Of a DNA stretch of 64,000 bases, positions 26,136 through 34,410 are shown piece after piece. Source of the DNA: Ch67 sp964491665 (GTDB lineage Bacteria; Pseudomonadota; Gammaproteobacteria; Pseudomonadales; Ketobacteraceae); assembly GCA_964491665.1 (NCBI GenBank), contig CAZBII010000003.1:1-64000 (forward strand), given 5' to 3'. The first letter of the stretch is position 1; each line of letters starts with the position of its first letter. A program made the position numbers and the translations under genes. The notes below the pieces were generated by a model that did no database searches, was not told the origin of the DNA, and saw only the letters and a list, made by a program, of their open reading frames with translations.

Positions 26136-27200
26136 ATGTCGATTCAGCGAAAGGCAATTGCACTGCTTTCGGGCGGACTGGACTCCCTGCTGGCAGTCCG
26201 CGTGATTCAGGAACAGGGCATCCTGGTGGAAGGCGTCAACTTCTTCACCGGCTTCTGCGTTGAAGGCCACACCCACGCCATCCGCAAGAAAGACCAGCAA
26301 AAACAGAAACGTAACAACGCGCTGTGGGCGGCGGAACAGCTGGGCATCAAGCTGCACATCGAAGACATTTCCGAAGAATACAAGGACATCGTGCTCAATC
26401 CCCAGCACGGTTACGGCGCCAACCTCAATCCGTGTCTCGACTGCAAGATTTTCATGGTGGGCAAGGCCAACGCCATGCTCAACAAGGCGCGCCAGATGGC
26501 GGAGGAAAAAGGCTTCGACTTCATCATCACCGGCGAAGTGATCGGCCAGCGCCCCAAATCCCAGCGCAAGGACACCCTGCCGCTGATCGCCCGAGAATCC
26601 GGTGCAGACGACCGTCTGGTCCGCCCCCTGTGCGCCAGGCTGCTGCCCCCCACCCTGCCGGAACGCGAAGGCTGGCTGGACCGGGAAAAACTCTACGGAT
26701 TCAACGGCCGCAACCGCAAACCCCAGATGGCATTGGCGAAGCAGTTCGGCTTCGTGGACTGGGCGCAGCCCGCCGGCGGCTGCTGTTTCCTCACCGACGA
26801 AAACTATTCCCGCAAGCTGGCCGACCTTTGGCAATCCCAGGGCCGCAAAGATTACGAACTCGACGACATCATGCTGCTGAAGGTGGGACGTCATATCCGC
26901 CCGGCGCCCCACTACAAGCTGATCGTCAGTCGCGAGGAAGGTGAAAACAATTTCATGTCCGGCTACAAGAAGCAGTTCCACTCCATCCGTTTCATCAGCC
27001 ACGGCGGACCGCTCACGCTGGTGGACGGCAGCCCGTCTGACGACGAATTGCTCTACGCCGCCCGCATTGCCGCCCGCTTCAGCCAGGGCCGCGACGCGGA
27101 ATCGGTCCAGGTGGAAATCCAGAACAAGGGGGGCGTGGGCCGCATTCTCAACATCGCCCCCATACCCGCCGACGACATTGCACCAAACTGGTACATCTGA
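26136..27200 (+). CDS. PP-loop sulfurtransferase-like protein (tRNA thiolation type)
   Basis: This 354-residue protein has the ATP-pyrophosphatase PP-loop SGGLDSLLAV at residues 11-20 and conserved cysteines in NPCLDCK, LCARL and PAGGCCF. Such proteins adenylate a base and insert sulfur. It occupies the place where Pseudomonas carries thiI, as I recall, but has no THUMP or rhodanese domain, so it is not ThiI. It is related to MnmA-like proteins often annotated as tRNA-thiouridylate enzymes. A TusA-type sulfur carrier follows 11 bp later and probably feeds it. The exact base modified, or whether RNA is the substrate, is not shown. Confidence 0.75.
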   Translation: MSIQRKAIALLSGGLDSLLAVRVIQEQGILVEGVNFFTGFCVEGHTHAIRKKDQQKQKRNNALWAAEQLGIKLHIEDISEEYKDIVLNPQHGYGANLNPCLDCKIFMVGKANAMLNKARQMAEEKGFDFIITGEVIGQRPKSQRKDTLPLIARESGADDRLVRPLCARLLPPTLPEREGWLDREKLYGFNGRNRKPQMALAKQFGFVDWAQPAGGCCFLTDENYSRKLADLWQSQGRKDYELDDIMLLKVGRHIRPAPHYKLIVSREEGENNFMSGYKKQFHSIRFISHGGPLTLVDGSPSDDELLYAARIAARFSQGRDAESVQVEIQNKGGVGRILNIAPIPADDIAPNWYI

Positions 27201-27211
27201 GGAACCGCGCC

Positions 27212-27442
27212 ATGGCTGAATCCACCCTCGACGCCCGAGGTCTGCTCTGCCCAATGCCGGTCATCCGCACCCAGAACGCGATTCGCAAGCTGCAGACCGG
27301 CGACGTGCTGACCGTGACCTGCACCGACCCCGGCGTTCTGCACGACATTCCGGCCTGGTGCCGCATCAACGGCCACAAGGTGCTGGGCCAGAAGCAGGAA
27401 AACCGCGAAATCGAGATCCGGATTGAGGTCTGCGACAGCTGA
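27212..27442 (+). CDS. tusA: TusA-family sulfur carrier
   Basis: This 76-residue protein has the family motif LDARGLLCPMPVI; the Cys in CPMP carries the persulfide sulfur. It is probably in one operon with the PP-loop protein. Three further cysteines (TCTD, WCRI, VCDS) are present. True TusA of E. coli and other TusA-like carriers cannot be told apart here, so the gene symbol indicates the family. Confidence 0.85.
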   Translation: MAESTLDARGLLCPMPVIRTQNAIRKLQTGDVLTVTCTDPGVLHDIPAWCRINGHKVLGQKQENREIEIRIEVCDS

Positions 27443-27463
27443 TTGCCCTCGGCCGGGACGAGA

Positions 27464-27480
27464 CGCGTCACTTTGGTGCG
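27464..27480. promoter_or_regulatory. NtrC site 1 upstream of glnA
   Basis: CGCGTCACTTTGGTGCG matches the NtrC consensus TGCACC-N5-GGTGCA well in its right half. It lies about 200 bp upstream of the sigma-54 promoter. Confidence 0.5.
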
Positions 27481-27494
27481 TTTTGTTTTTTTGG

Positions 27495-27511
27495 CGCACC
27501 AAAATAGATCA
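27495..27511. promoter_or_regulatory. NtrC site 2 upstream of glnA
   Basis: CGCACCAAAATAGATCA has a perfect left half (GCACCA) and a weaker right half. It is 31 bp, about three helical turns, from site 1. Confidence 0.45.
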
Positions 27512-27674
27512 GACCGCTATGCGGGCGCCCCCCCTAAGCCATTTCGGACAACATCTCCGTCTGCCGAAAGCGTGCCGCTTACCCCCTGCCAAGCCCTTGA
27601 AATACGCGGCCTCTCACTGCCAGCAAAAAAAACGTGGGTCGATTCCGGCGCCCCCCTTTCAAGTCAAAATCCAA

Positions 27675-27690
27675 TGGCATATTCTTTGCC
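27675..27690 (+). promoter_or_regulatory. Sigma-54 promoter of glnA
   Basis: TGGCATATTCTTTGCC has the -24 GG (27676-27677) and -12 GC (27688-27689) exactly 12 bp apart and fits TGGCAC-N5-TTGC. Confidence 0.75.
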
Positions 27691-27890
27691 TTCTTGTGAG
27701 GCAAGACCAAACCATCCGCCTTTTTATCAGGCAAGAATGGCCGTCTTGTGACTGACCTGGATTGCCAGTCAAGCACTGTCGATCGACCCTTACACAAGCG
27801 GTAGAAGCTGTCGAATCCCCGGACCCCGCCAGCATCGACTTCTCTTGGTCACACCCCGAACACTTAAATCCAATTGGAGGAAGTTTCCAA

Positions 27891-29297
27891 ATGTCTGCAA
27901 AGACTCTTTCACTCATTAAAGAAAACAATGCTCGCTGGGTTGACCTGCGCTTCACTGACACCCGCGGCAAAGAGCAGCACGTTACCTATCCGTCTTCCAC
28001 TGTTGACGCAGACACCTTCGTAACCGGCAAGATGTTCGACGGCTCTTCCATCTCCGGCTGGAAAGGCATCAACGAATCCGACATGATCCTGATGCCGGAC
28101 GACAGCTCCGCAGTAATGGACCCGTTTGCTGACGAAGCCATGGTCATCCTGCGCTGTAACATCGTCGAACCCGCCACCATGCAGGGTTACGACCGCGATC
28201 CTCGCTCCATCGGCAAGCGCGCCGAGGAATACCTGAAAACCACCGGCATCGGCGACAAGGCCCTGTTCGGTCCCGAACCCGAATTCTTCATCTTCGATTC
28301 CATCAAGTGGAAGATCGACATGCACACTGCGATGCATGAAATCTTCTCCGAAGAAGCGGCGTGGGTTACCCACGAAGATTTCGACCGTGGCAACACCGGC
28401 CACCGTCCGCGCGTGAAAGGCGGCTACTTCCCCGTTCCCCCGGTTGACTCCCTGCACGACCTGCGCGCCGCCATGTGCGCCGCCATGGAGCAGATGGGCC
28501 TGGTTCTGGAAGTGCACCACCACGAAGTGGCGACTGCCGGCCAGTGCGAAATCGGCGTTGGCGCCAACACCCTGGTGAAGAAAGCCGACGAAGTACAGAT
28601 CCTGAAGTACTGCGTACACAATGTGGCGCACGCCTACGGCAAAACCGCAACCTTCATGCCCAAGCCGATCGTGGGTGACAACGGTTCCGGCATGCACGTT
28701 CACCAGTCCATCTCCAAGGACGGCGTGAACATCTTCGCAGGTGACGCTTACGCTGGCCTGTCGAAAGAAGCGCTGTACTACATTGGCGGTATCATCAAGC
28801 ACGCCCGCGCCATCAACGCGTTCACCAACCCCGGCACCAACTCCTACAAGCGTCTGGTTCCCGGTTTCGAAGCTCCCGTAATGCTGGCCTACTCCGCCCG
28901 CAACCGTTCCGCTTCCATCCGGATTCCGTGGGTTACTTCCGCCAAGGCCCGCCGTATCGAAGCGCGCTTCCCTGACCCGATCTGCAACCCGTACCTGGGC
29001 TTCGCAGCGCTGCTGATGGCCGGTCTGGACGGTATCAAGAACAAGATCCACCCTGGCGATGCAGCGGACAAGGATCTGTACGATCTGGAGCCGGAAGAAG
29101 CCAAGAAAATCCCCACCGTCTGCTCCTCGCTGGAACAGGCGCTGGATACCCTCGAAGAGCGCGGCGACTTCCTGCTGGAAGGTGGCGTGTTCACCGAGGA
29201 CATGATCAAGGCCTACGTGGAACTGAAGCGTGGCGAAGTGGAGCGTCTGAACATGACCACTCACCCGATCGAGTTCGACATGTACTACTCCTGCTGA
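27891..29297 (+). CDS. glnA: Glutamine synthetase, type I
   Basis: This 468-residue enzyme makes glutamine from glutamate, ammonia and ATP. Landmarks are NGSGMHVHQS, the ATP-binding KPIVGDNGSG region, NRSASIRIPW and the adenylylation tyrosine in LYDLEPEE. The length is that of GSI-beta enzymes. ATG 27891 follows a strong GGAGGAAG site; the longer frame from 27762 begins in the leader. Control by NtrC and sigma-54 is indicated upstream and by the nearby glnL-glnG. Confidence 0.98.
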   Translation: MSAKTLSLIKENNARWVDLRFTDTRGKEQHVTYPSSTVDADTFVTGKMFDGSSISGWKGINESDMILMPDDSSAVMDPFADEAMVILRCNIVEPATMQGYDRDPRSIGKRAEEYLKTTGIGDKALFGPEPEFFIFDSIKWKIDMHTAMHEIFSEEAAWVTHEDFDRGNTGHRPRVKGGYFPVPPVDSLHDLRAAMCAAMEQMGLVLEVHHHEVATAGQCEIGVGANTLVKKADEVQILKYCVHNVAHAYGKTATFMPKPIVGDNGSGMHVHQSISKDGVNIFAGDAYAGLSKEALYYIGGIIKHARAINAFTNPGTNSYKRLVPGFEAPVMLAYSARNRSASIRIPWVTSAKARRIEARFPDPICNPYLGFAALLMAGLDGIKNKIHPGDAADKDLYDLEPEEAKKIPTVCSSLEQALDTLEERGDFLLEGGVFTEDMIKAYVELKRGEVERLNMTTHPIEFDMYYSC

Positions 29298-29355
29298 GAA
29301 CGCGCGGCAGGTACGGTACGCCGGGCCTGCCCGTTCAAATCAGGCATGATCTGCG

Positions 29356-29385
29356 AAAAAGCTCCCGAAACCGGGAGCTTTTTTT
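29356..29385 (+). terminator. glnA terminator
   Basis: A 12-bp stem (AAAAAGCTCCCG and complement) has a 4-nt loop and a run of seven T, 58 bp after the glnA stop codon. Confidence 0.95.
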
Positions 29386-29451
29386 GTTGGAGGTCCAAAA
29401 ATGGTTTTAAATGAAAGGCGGCGCATAACAATTACCACAGGGAGAACCGCC

Positions 29452-30009
29452 ATGTTACGCATCGCACTGCCCGTGTTCCTGCTGCTGTCGGCCGCGTCCG
29501 TGCCGGCCGAGACCGTCTACAAGTACGTGGATGAGAACGGCAATCTGGTATTCACCGACGAGCCGCGCAAGGGTGCCGAGGCGCTGGACATCAAGCCGGT
29601 AGCCACCATGCCGGCCCTGCCCACCACGCCGCCGCAGCGGGAAAAGGCGGTCGCCGGACCGTTTCACTACAACAAGGTGCTGATCGTCAGCCCTGAAAAC
29701 CAGCACAATTTCATCAACGAAAGTGACCCCATCGTGGTGCAGGTGGCGGTGTCTCCCAACCTGCGTACCGATGATCGGGTGCAGCTGCTGCTCAATGGCG
29801 CACCGCGAGGCGCCCCGATTTCGTCCACCAGTTTCACCCTGGACAATCTGGAGCGCGGCGAATACCAGGCCCAGGTGAAGATCCTGGACAAGGACGGCAA
29901 GGAAATGGGCAGCAGCGATTCCGTGACCTTTCAGGTCAAACGCTTCTCGAAACTGATGCCCGGCAACCAGCCGCCGGCCAAACCCAAGCCCCCGAAAAAC
30001 ACCCCCTGA
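29452..30009 (+). CDS. DUF4124-domain secreted protein
   Basis: This 185-residue exported protein has a signal peptide (MLRIALPVFLLLSAASVPAE) followed at once by the DUF4124 segment TVYKYVDENGNLVFTDEP, then an immunoglobulin-like stretch and a Pro/Lys-rich tail. The function is unknown. Such proteins lie between glnA and the ntrBC genes in Pseudomonas relatives as I recall. ATG 29452 follows GGGAGAACCGCC and gives the signal peptide; the upstream ATG 29401 does not. Confidence 0.8.
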   Translation: MLRIALPVFLLLSAASVPAETVYKYVDENGNLVFTDEPRKGAEALDIKPVATMPALPTTPPQREKAVAGPFHYNKVLIVSPENQHNFINESDPIVVQVAVSPNLRTDDRVQLLLNGAPRGAPISSTSFTLDNLERGEYQAQVKILDKDGKEMGSSDSVTFQVKRFSKLMPGNQPPAKPKPPKNTP

Positions 30010-30018
30010 TTTTTGTTG

Positions 30019-30035
30019 AGCGCCATTTTGGTGCG
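30019..30035. promoter_or_regulatory. NtrC site upstream of glnL
   Basis: AGCGCCATTTTGGTGCG fits the NtrC dyad (GC-CCA and TGGTGC) better than either glnA site and suggests autoregulation of glnLG. Confidence 0.5.
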
Positions 30036-30235
30036 CTCATTCTCCCCGCTGAACTAAAATCGCCACAGGCGGACCGGCCGGGTAACCGAAACAGGGCGCC
30101 CGGCCAAGGCCCGCCCCAACTCGACGCGCAGCCCGCAAAATCTGCAGTTCCAGACGGTTTTTGAGCCCCGCCAAGGGGGTTATAAGTCCCGTCCCGGAGC
30201 GTCGCTTCTCCTGCGCGCCGGTATTTCCTTCAAGC

Positions 30236-30251
30236 TGGTTTGGTTTTTGCA
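30236..30251 (+). promoter_or_regulatory. Possible sigma-54 promoter of glnL
   Basis: TGGTTTGGTTTTTGCA has GG and GC 12 bp apart and a perfect TTGCA -12 box; the -24 box lacks CAC. It lies 72 bp before ATG 30324. Confidence 0.4.
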
Positions 30252-30323
30252 TTTTAGTCTGCAACCTGCAGCGCAGATGCCGGCCGGCCTGGTTCACTGC
30301 CACTTGATTCAGCACAGGATTCA

Positions 30324-31424
30324 ATGAATTACGATCTTCCGAAAAGCCTGCTCGACAACCTCACCACAGCGGTTCTGCTGCTGGATGAGCAGTTGCGGGT
30401 GCGCTACCTGAATCCCGCCGCCGAGCACCTGCTGGCCGCCAGCCACTCCCAGTTGCTGGGCACGCCGATCCGCCAGCTGATCAGCGAGAACGATCCCAAT
30501 GCCCACGCGGACATGGAGACGGCGCTGGCGGAACTGCATCCCTACACCAAGCGCGAAGCGCACCTGCATGTGGCCAACAACCCGCACTCGGCGACGGTGG
30601 ACTACACCATCACGCCGCTGATGGAGCCGGGCTATCCGCGCAGCCTGCTGATGGAGATCCGGCCGCTGGACCGTCTGATGCGGATCAGCAAGGAGGACGG
30701 CCTTATCAACGCGCACCAGGCCACCCGCGCGCTGGTGCGGGGCGTGGCCCATGAAGTGAAGAATCCGCTGGGCGGCATTCGCGGCGCCGCACAGCTGCTG
30801 GCGCGGGAACTGCCGGACGAGACCCTGCGCGAATACACCGACATCATCATCGACGAGGTGGACCGCCTGCGGAATCTGGTGGACCGCATGCTGGGTCCGC
30901 GCAAGCTGCCGCAACTGACCCAGGTGAACATTCACGAGATTCTGGAACGGGTGCGCGCCATCCTGCTGGCCGAAGCCGGTGACACCCTGGTGATGGAGCG
31001 CGACTACGATCCCAGCCTGCCGGAAATCTGGGGCGACAAGGATCAGCTGATCCAGGCGATCCTCAACATCGTGCGCAATGCGCGGCAGGCCCTGGCCGAG
31101 AATCCCGGCCAGCAGGACCCGAAAATCATCATCCGCACCCGCGCCCTGCGCCAGTTCACCATCGGCCATGTGCGCCACCGCCTGATCCTGCTGGTGGAAA
31201 TCGAGGACAACGGCCCCGGCGTGGACAGGGATCTGCAGGAGACCATGTTCTACCCGATGGTCAGCGGGCGGGCGTCCGGTACCGGTCTGGGACTCTCGAT
31301 CTCGCAGTCCATCATCAGCCAGCATCACGGCCTGATCGAGTGCGACAGCCAGCCGGGCAAAACCATTTTCAGATTACTGCTGCCACTGGAGAAGCCAGAG
31401 ACAGCGTCACACGTTGGAGTATAA
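30324..31424 (+). CDS. glnL: Nitrogen-sensing histidine kinase NtrB
   Basis: This 366-residue soluble kinase/phosphatase controls NtrC. An N-terminal PAS domain (LDNLTTAVLLLDEQ, about 1-110) is followed by the H-box GVAHEVKNPLGG and the ATPase motifs NIVRNARQAL, DNGPGV and GTGLGLSIS. No membrane segments are present, as usual. glnG starts 4 bp after its stop codon. Confidence 0.97.
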   Translation: MNYDLPKSLLDNLTTAVLLLDEQLRVRYLNPAAEHLLAASHSQLLGTPIRQLISENDPNAHADMETALAELHPYTKREAHLHVANNPHSATVDYTITPLMEPGYPRSLLMEIRPLDRLMRISKEDGLINAHQATRALVRGVAHEVKNPLGGIRGAAQLLARELPDETLREYTDIIIDEVDRLRNLVDRMLGPRKLPQLTQVNIHEILERVRAILLAEAGDTLVMERDYDPSLPEIWGDKDQLIQAILNIVRNARQALAENPGQQDPKIIIRTRALRQFTIGHVRHRLILLVEIEDNGPGVDRDLQETMFYPMVSGRASGTGLGLSISQSIISQHHGLIECDSQPGKTIFRLLLPLEKPETASHVGV

Positions 31425-31428
31425 GAGC

Positions 31429-32865
31429 ATGCAAGGGCACGAATCGGTCTGGATCATCGACGATGACAAATCCATTCGCTGGGTTCTGGAAAAGGCGCTG
31501 ACCCAGGAAGGCATCAACACCACATCGTTTGAAACCGGGGATTCGGCACTGAACAAGCTGCGCAATACCCAGCCGGACGTGATCATCACCGACATCCGCA
31601 TGCCGGGCACCGACGGCCTCGGGCTGCTGGCGCACATCCGCGACCATCATCCCAACCTGCCGGTGATCATCATGACCGCGCACTCGGATCTGGACAGCGC
31701 GGTGCAGTCCTACCAGGGCGGCGCCTTTGAATATCTGCCCAAGCCGTTCGATCTGGACGATGCCGTGTCGCTGGTGAAGCGCGCGGTGAATCACAGCCAG
31801 GAGCAGCAGGCCAGCAGCATCGAGCCGCCGATCACCAGCAGCACCGACATCATCGGCGAAGCGCCGGCGATGCAGGAAGTGTTTCGCGCCATCGGCCGCC
31901 TGTCGCACTCCAACATCACCGTGCTGATCAACGGCGAATCCGGCACCGGCAAGGAACTGGTGGCGCGCGCGCTGCACCGTCACAGTCCCCGCGCCGACAA
32001 GCCGTTCATCGCGCTGAACATGGCGGCGATTCCGAAAGACCTGATCGAATCCGAACTGTTTGGCCACGAGAAAGGCGCCTTCACCGGCGCGGCGGCGCAG
32101 CGGCAGGGCCGCTTCGAGCAGGCCAACGGCGGCACTCTTTTTCTGGACGAAATCGGCGACATGCCGCTGGATGCCCAGACCCGGCTGCTACGTGTTTTGG
32201 CGGACGGGACCTTCTACCGGGTCGGCGGCCACACCGCCGTGAAAGTGGACGTGCGTATCATCGCCGCCACGCACCAGAATCTGGAAACGCTGGTGAAGGA
32301 CGGCAAGTTCCGCGAGGACCTGTTCCACCGTCTGAACGTAATCCGTGTCCACCTGCCGCGCCTGAATGAGCGCCGCGAGGACATTCCGCAGCTGGCCGCC
32401 CACTTCCTGCTGATGGCGGCGAAGGAACTCAACGTCGAGCCGAAGGTGCTGTTGCCGGAAACGGAAGAGTACATGATGACGCTGGACTGGAAAGGCAACG
32501 TGCGCCAGCTGGAAAACACCTGCCGCTGGCTGACGGTGATGGCGTCCGGACGCGAGGTGCTGATTGGCGATCTGCCGCCGGAGCTGCAGGAAAGCGCCGG
32601 CTCGCACGATGCGTCGTCGAACTGGGAACAGGCGCTGCGCACCTGGGCCGACCAGGCGCTGAGTCGCGGCCATCGCAGCCTGCTGGACAAGGCGGTGCCG
32701 GCGTTCGAGCGCATCATGATCGAGACCGCGCTGAAGCACACCGCCGGCCGGCGTCGCGACGCGGCCGAGCTGCTGGGCTGGGGCCGCAACACACTCACCC
32801 GCAAGATCAAGGAACTGGGGATGAACGGCGGCAATCACGACGAGGACGAGGAAGGAGACGACTGA
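31429..32865 (+). CDS. glnG: Nitrogen response regulator NtrC
   Basis: This 478-residue sigma-54 activator has a receiver domain with the phospho-acceptor Asp in ITDIRMPG, an AAA+ domain with Walker A GESGTGKE and the sigma-54 loop GAFTGA, and a Fis-type helix-turn-helix at the C-terminus (AAELLGWGRNTLTRKIKELG). ATG 31429 is used because GGAG lies 9 nt upstream; a TTG 15 bp earlier is also in frame. It ends in an acidic tail (DEDEEGDD). Confidence 0.97.
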   Translation: MQGHESVWIIDDDKSIRWVLEKALTQEGINTTSFETGDSALNKLRNTQPDVIITDIRMPGTDGLGLLAHIRDHHPNLPVIIMTAHSDLDSAVQSYQGGAFEYLPKPFDLDDAVSLVKRAVNHSQEQQASSIEPPITSSTDIIGEAPAMQEVFRAIGRLSHSNITVLINGESGTGKELVARALHRHSPRADKPFIALNMAAIPKDLIESELFGHEKGAFTGAAAQRQGRFEQANGGTLFLDEIGDMPLDAQTRLLRVLADGTFYRVGGHTAVKVDVRIIAATHQNLETLVKDGKFREDLFHRLNVIRVHLPRLNERREDIPQLAAHFLLMAAKELNVEPKVLLPETEEYMMTLDWKGNVRQLENTCRWLTVMASGREVLIGDLPPELQESAGSHDASSNWEQALRTWADQALSRGHRSLLDKAVPAFERIMIETALKHTAGRRRDAAELLGWGRNTLTRKIKELGMNGGNHDEDEEGDD

Positions 32866-32901
32866 GTCTTCCTGTTCGCACAGGCTTTCCGAGGGGGAAG
32901 T

Positions 32902-32926
32902 ACCGGCGCTTTATCGGGGCGCCGGT
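32902..32926 (+). terminator. Weak stem-loop after glnG
   Basis: ACCGGCGC / GCGCCGGT with a 9-nt loop lies 37 bp after the glnG stop codon. No T run follows. Confidence 0.35.
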
Positions 32927-32985
32927 GGCAACACACTGGCGGGCTTGCAGGAAGCGACCCGCCAGATCATTTCAGGACCCAACCT

Positions 32986-33468
32986 TCAGGTTAATTCCAG
33001 CTGTTCCACTTTTCCCAGCAGACCATTCAGCTGCGCGGTGGAAATGCGCAGGCTGTCAGGCCAGCTGAATCCCACGATGCGCTGCCCGGTGAGACTGTCG
33101 GCAAAGCCGATGTCGACGCCCGGCGCCAGCAGATGACGATAGTCCGCCGTGATTTCCGCGCCGGCCGGCAGATCCTTCAACGCAAAGATAAAACCCAGGT
33201 GCCACAGGCCGGTGGCGTCGAAGGCGTGGTTGACGTAGCACTCGTCCGGCCAGTCCGGCGATACGGTGCAATGATCCTCGAACCAGCGGATGGAACTGTC
33301 GAGGTGGTGATCGTTGGATTCGTCCAGCAGGTTCTGCAGGGTGACGGTGGTCTGGATCTTGGAGGGAGCGATAAGGATCTTGCCGGCCGGCACGGCTTCT
33401 TTCAGGAACAGGCCCTTGCCGGCATTGGGGATCAGGGACGTTTCGACGAAATAGGGAACGCAGATCAT
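32986..33468 (-). CDS. SET-domain protein
   Basis: This 160-residue protein has the SET-domain order of motifs: AGKGLFLKEAVPAGKIL near the N-terminus, then YVNHAF (the NH motif) and FALKDLPAGAEITADY (the final tyrosine). SET domains transfer methyl groups from S-adenosylmethionine to lysines, but small bacterial members have mostly unknown targets. No post-SET cysteines are seen. It stands alone, converging on glnG. Confidence 0.75.
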   Translation of the reverse strand: MICVPYFVETSLIPNAGKGLFLKEAVPAGKILIAPSKIQTTVTLQNLLDESNDHHLDSSIRWFEDHCTVSPDWPDECYVNHAFDATGLWHLGFIFALKDLPAGAEITADYRHLLAPGVDIGFADSLTGQRIVGFSWPDSLRISTAQLNGLLGKVEQLELT

Positions 33469-33551
33469 GAAGGGCTCCTTTTACCCTGCAATGTTGGGCA
33501 AAGGGTAGAGCCTGGCGTCCGCGACTGCAATCGGGAACGCGCAGTTTTTCC

Positions 33552-34295
33552 TCAAAATGCTTTCTGCACCAGCTTGTCCGGCAGCAGCGGCATGACGCGG
33601 CCGAGCACGGCCCAGGGCATGGCCGGCACGATGATGTTGGAGGTGCCCTTGAAGATGCCGTCGACAATGGTGTGCGCCGCTTTTTCCGCGCTGATCACGA
33701 ACGGATATTTCTCCATGTTGGGCGCGATGTCGGTCTTGACGAAGCCGGGGTGCACGGCGATCACCTCGATGTGGTGCTTTTTGAGTTCCAGCCGGGTGGT
33801 GTCGAGATAGCGGCTGAAGCCGGCTTTCGAGGCGGAATAGGCGGCGCTGCCGGGAATGCCGCGAAATGCGGTCACCGAGGAAATGCCCACCGCAACGCCC
33901 CGGCCCTGCGCACGAAAGATGCGCGCGGCGGCATCGATGGTGGCCATGCCGCCGATCAGGTTCACCTGGATCACCCGCATGTCCTGGGTGAAATCGCCGG
34001 CGCCGGTCTTGTTGACGCCGGTGATGCCGGCGTTGGCCACCACGCAGTCCAGCGTGCCGAAACGGTGTTTGATGTCCTGCAGCGCCGGCAGGATGGCGTC
34101 AGTGTCGGCCACGTCCAGTTTGAGCACTTCCACCTGCACCGCCGGGAAGCGCGTTTTCAGATTGGCGGCGATCTCCTCCAGCACATCGGTACGCCGCGCC
34201 AGCAGCGCCACATTGATGCCGCGATGGGCGAATTCGTAAGCCAGTGCCTTGCCGATGCCGGACGAAGCGCCGGTGATGGCGACGGATTGAATCAT
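33552..34295 (-). CDS. Short-chain dehydrogenase/reductase
   Basis: This 247-residue classical SDR has TGASSGIG, NAGITG and the catalytic YSASK with Ser in GISSVTA. Its hydrophobic C-terminal part (PAMPWAVLGRVMPLLPDKLV) suggests membrane contact, as in SDRs acting on lipids or retinol-like substrates. The substrate is unknown and the gene appears to be monocistronic. Confidence 0.88.
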   Translation of the reverse strand: MIQSVAITGASSGIGKALAYEFAHRGINVALLARRTDVLEEIAANLKTRFPAVQVEVLKLDVADTDAILPALQDIKHRFGTLDCVVANAGITGVNKTGAGDFTQDMRVIQVNLIGGMATIDAAARIFRAQGRGVAVGISSVTAFRGIPGSAAYSASKAGFSRYLDTTRLELKKHHIEVIAVHPGFVKTDIAPNMEKYPFVISAEKAAHTIVDGIFKGTSNIIVPAMPWAVLGRVMPLLPDKLVQKAF

Positions 34296-34410
34296 GTGCC
34301 TGCTCCCTGTGAGTGGTGTGCGCCAGCCTGACCGGCGCTGCCGGCCATGCCCCTGGCGGCGATGATGCGGCGCGCCGGCGCGGGAATCAATGACGGCGCG
34401 AGCGGGAAAT

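Larger units (their letters stand above)
27443..27890 (+). promoter_or_regulatory. glnA control region
   Basis: This 448-bp gap without a gene holds two candidate NtrC sites (27464-27480, 27495-27511), a sigma-54 promoter (27675-27690) and a leader of about 190 nt ending in GGAGGAAG before ATG 27891. The TTTGGTGCG / CGCACCAAA halves of the two NtrC sites also form a hairpin that could end tusA transcription. Confidence 0.65.
30010..30323 (+). promoter_or_regulatory. glnL control region
   Basis: This 314-bp gap has no gene. It contains a strong NtrC-like palindrome at 30019-30035 and a sigma-54-like element at 30236-30251. The NtrC palindrome, extended to GAGCGC..GCGCTC, could also fold as a terminator for the DUF4124 gene. 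Confidence 0.5.

Noticed and set aside
26136..27200. Annotation of the PP-loop gene as thiI
   Set aside because: The location suggests it, but no THUMP or rhodanese domain is present and the cysteine pattern differs.
27909..29264. 451-codon minus-strand frame opposite glnA
   Set aside because: It is a shadow of glnA, a highly conserved gene.
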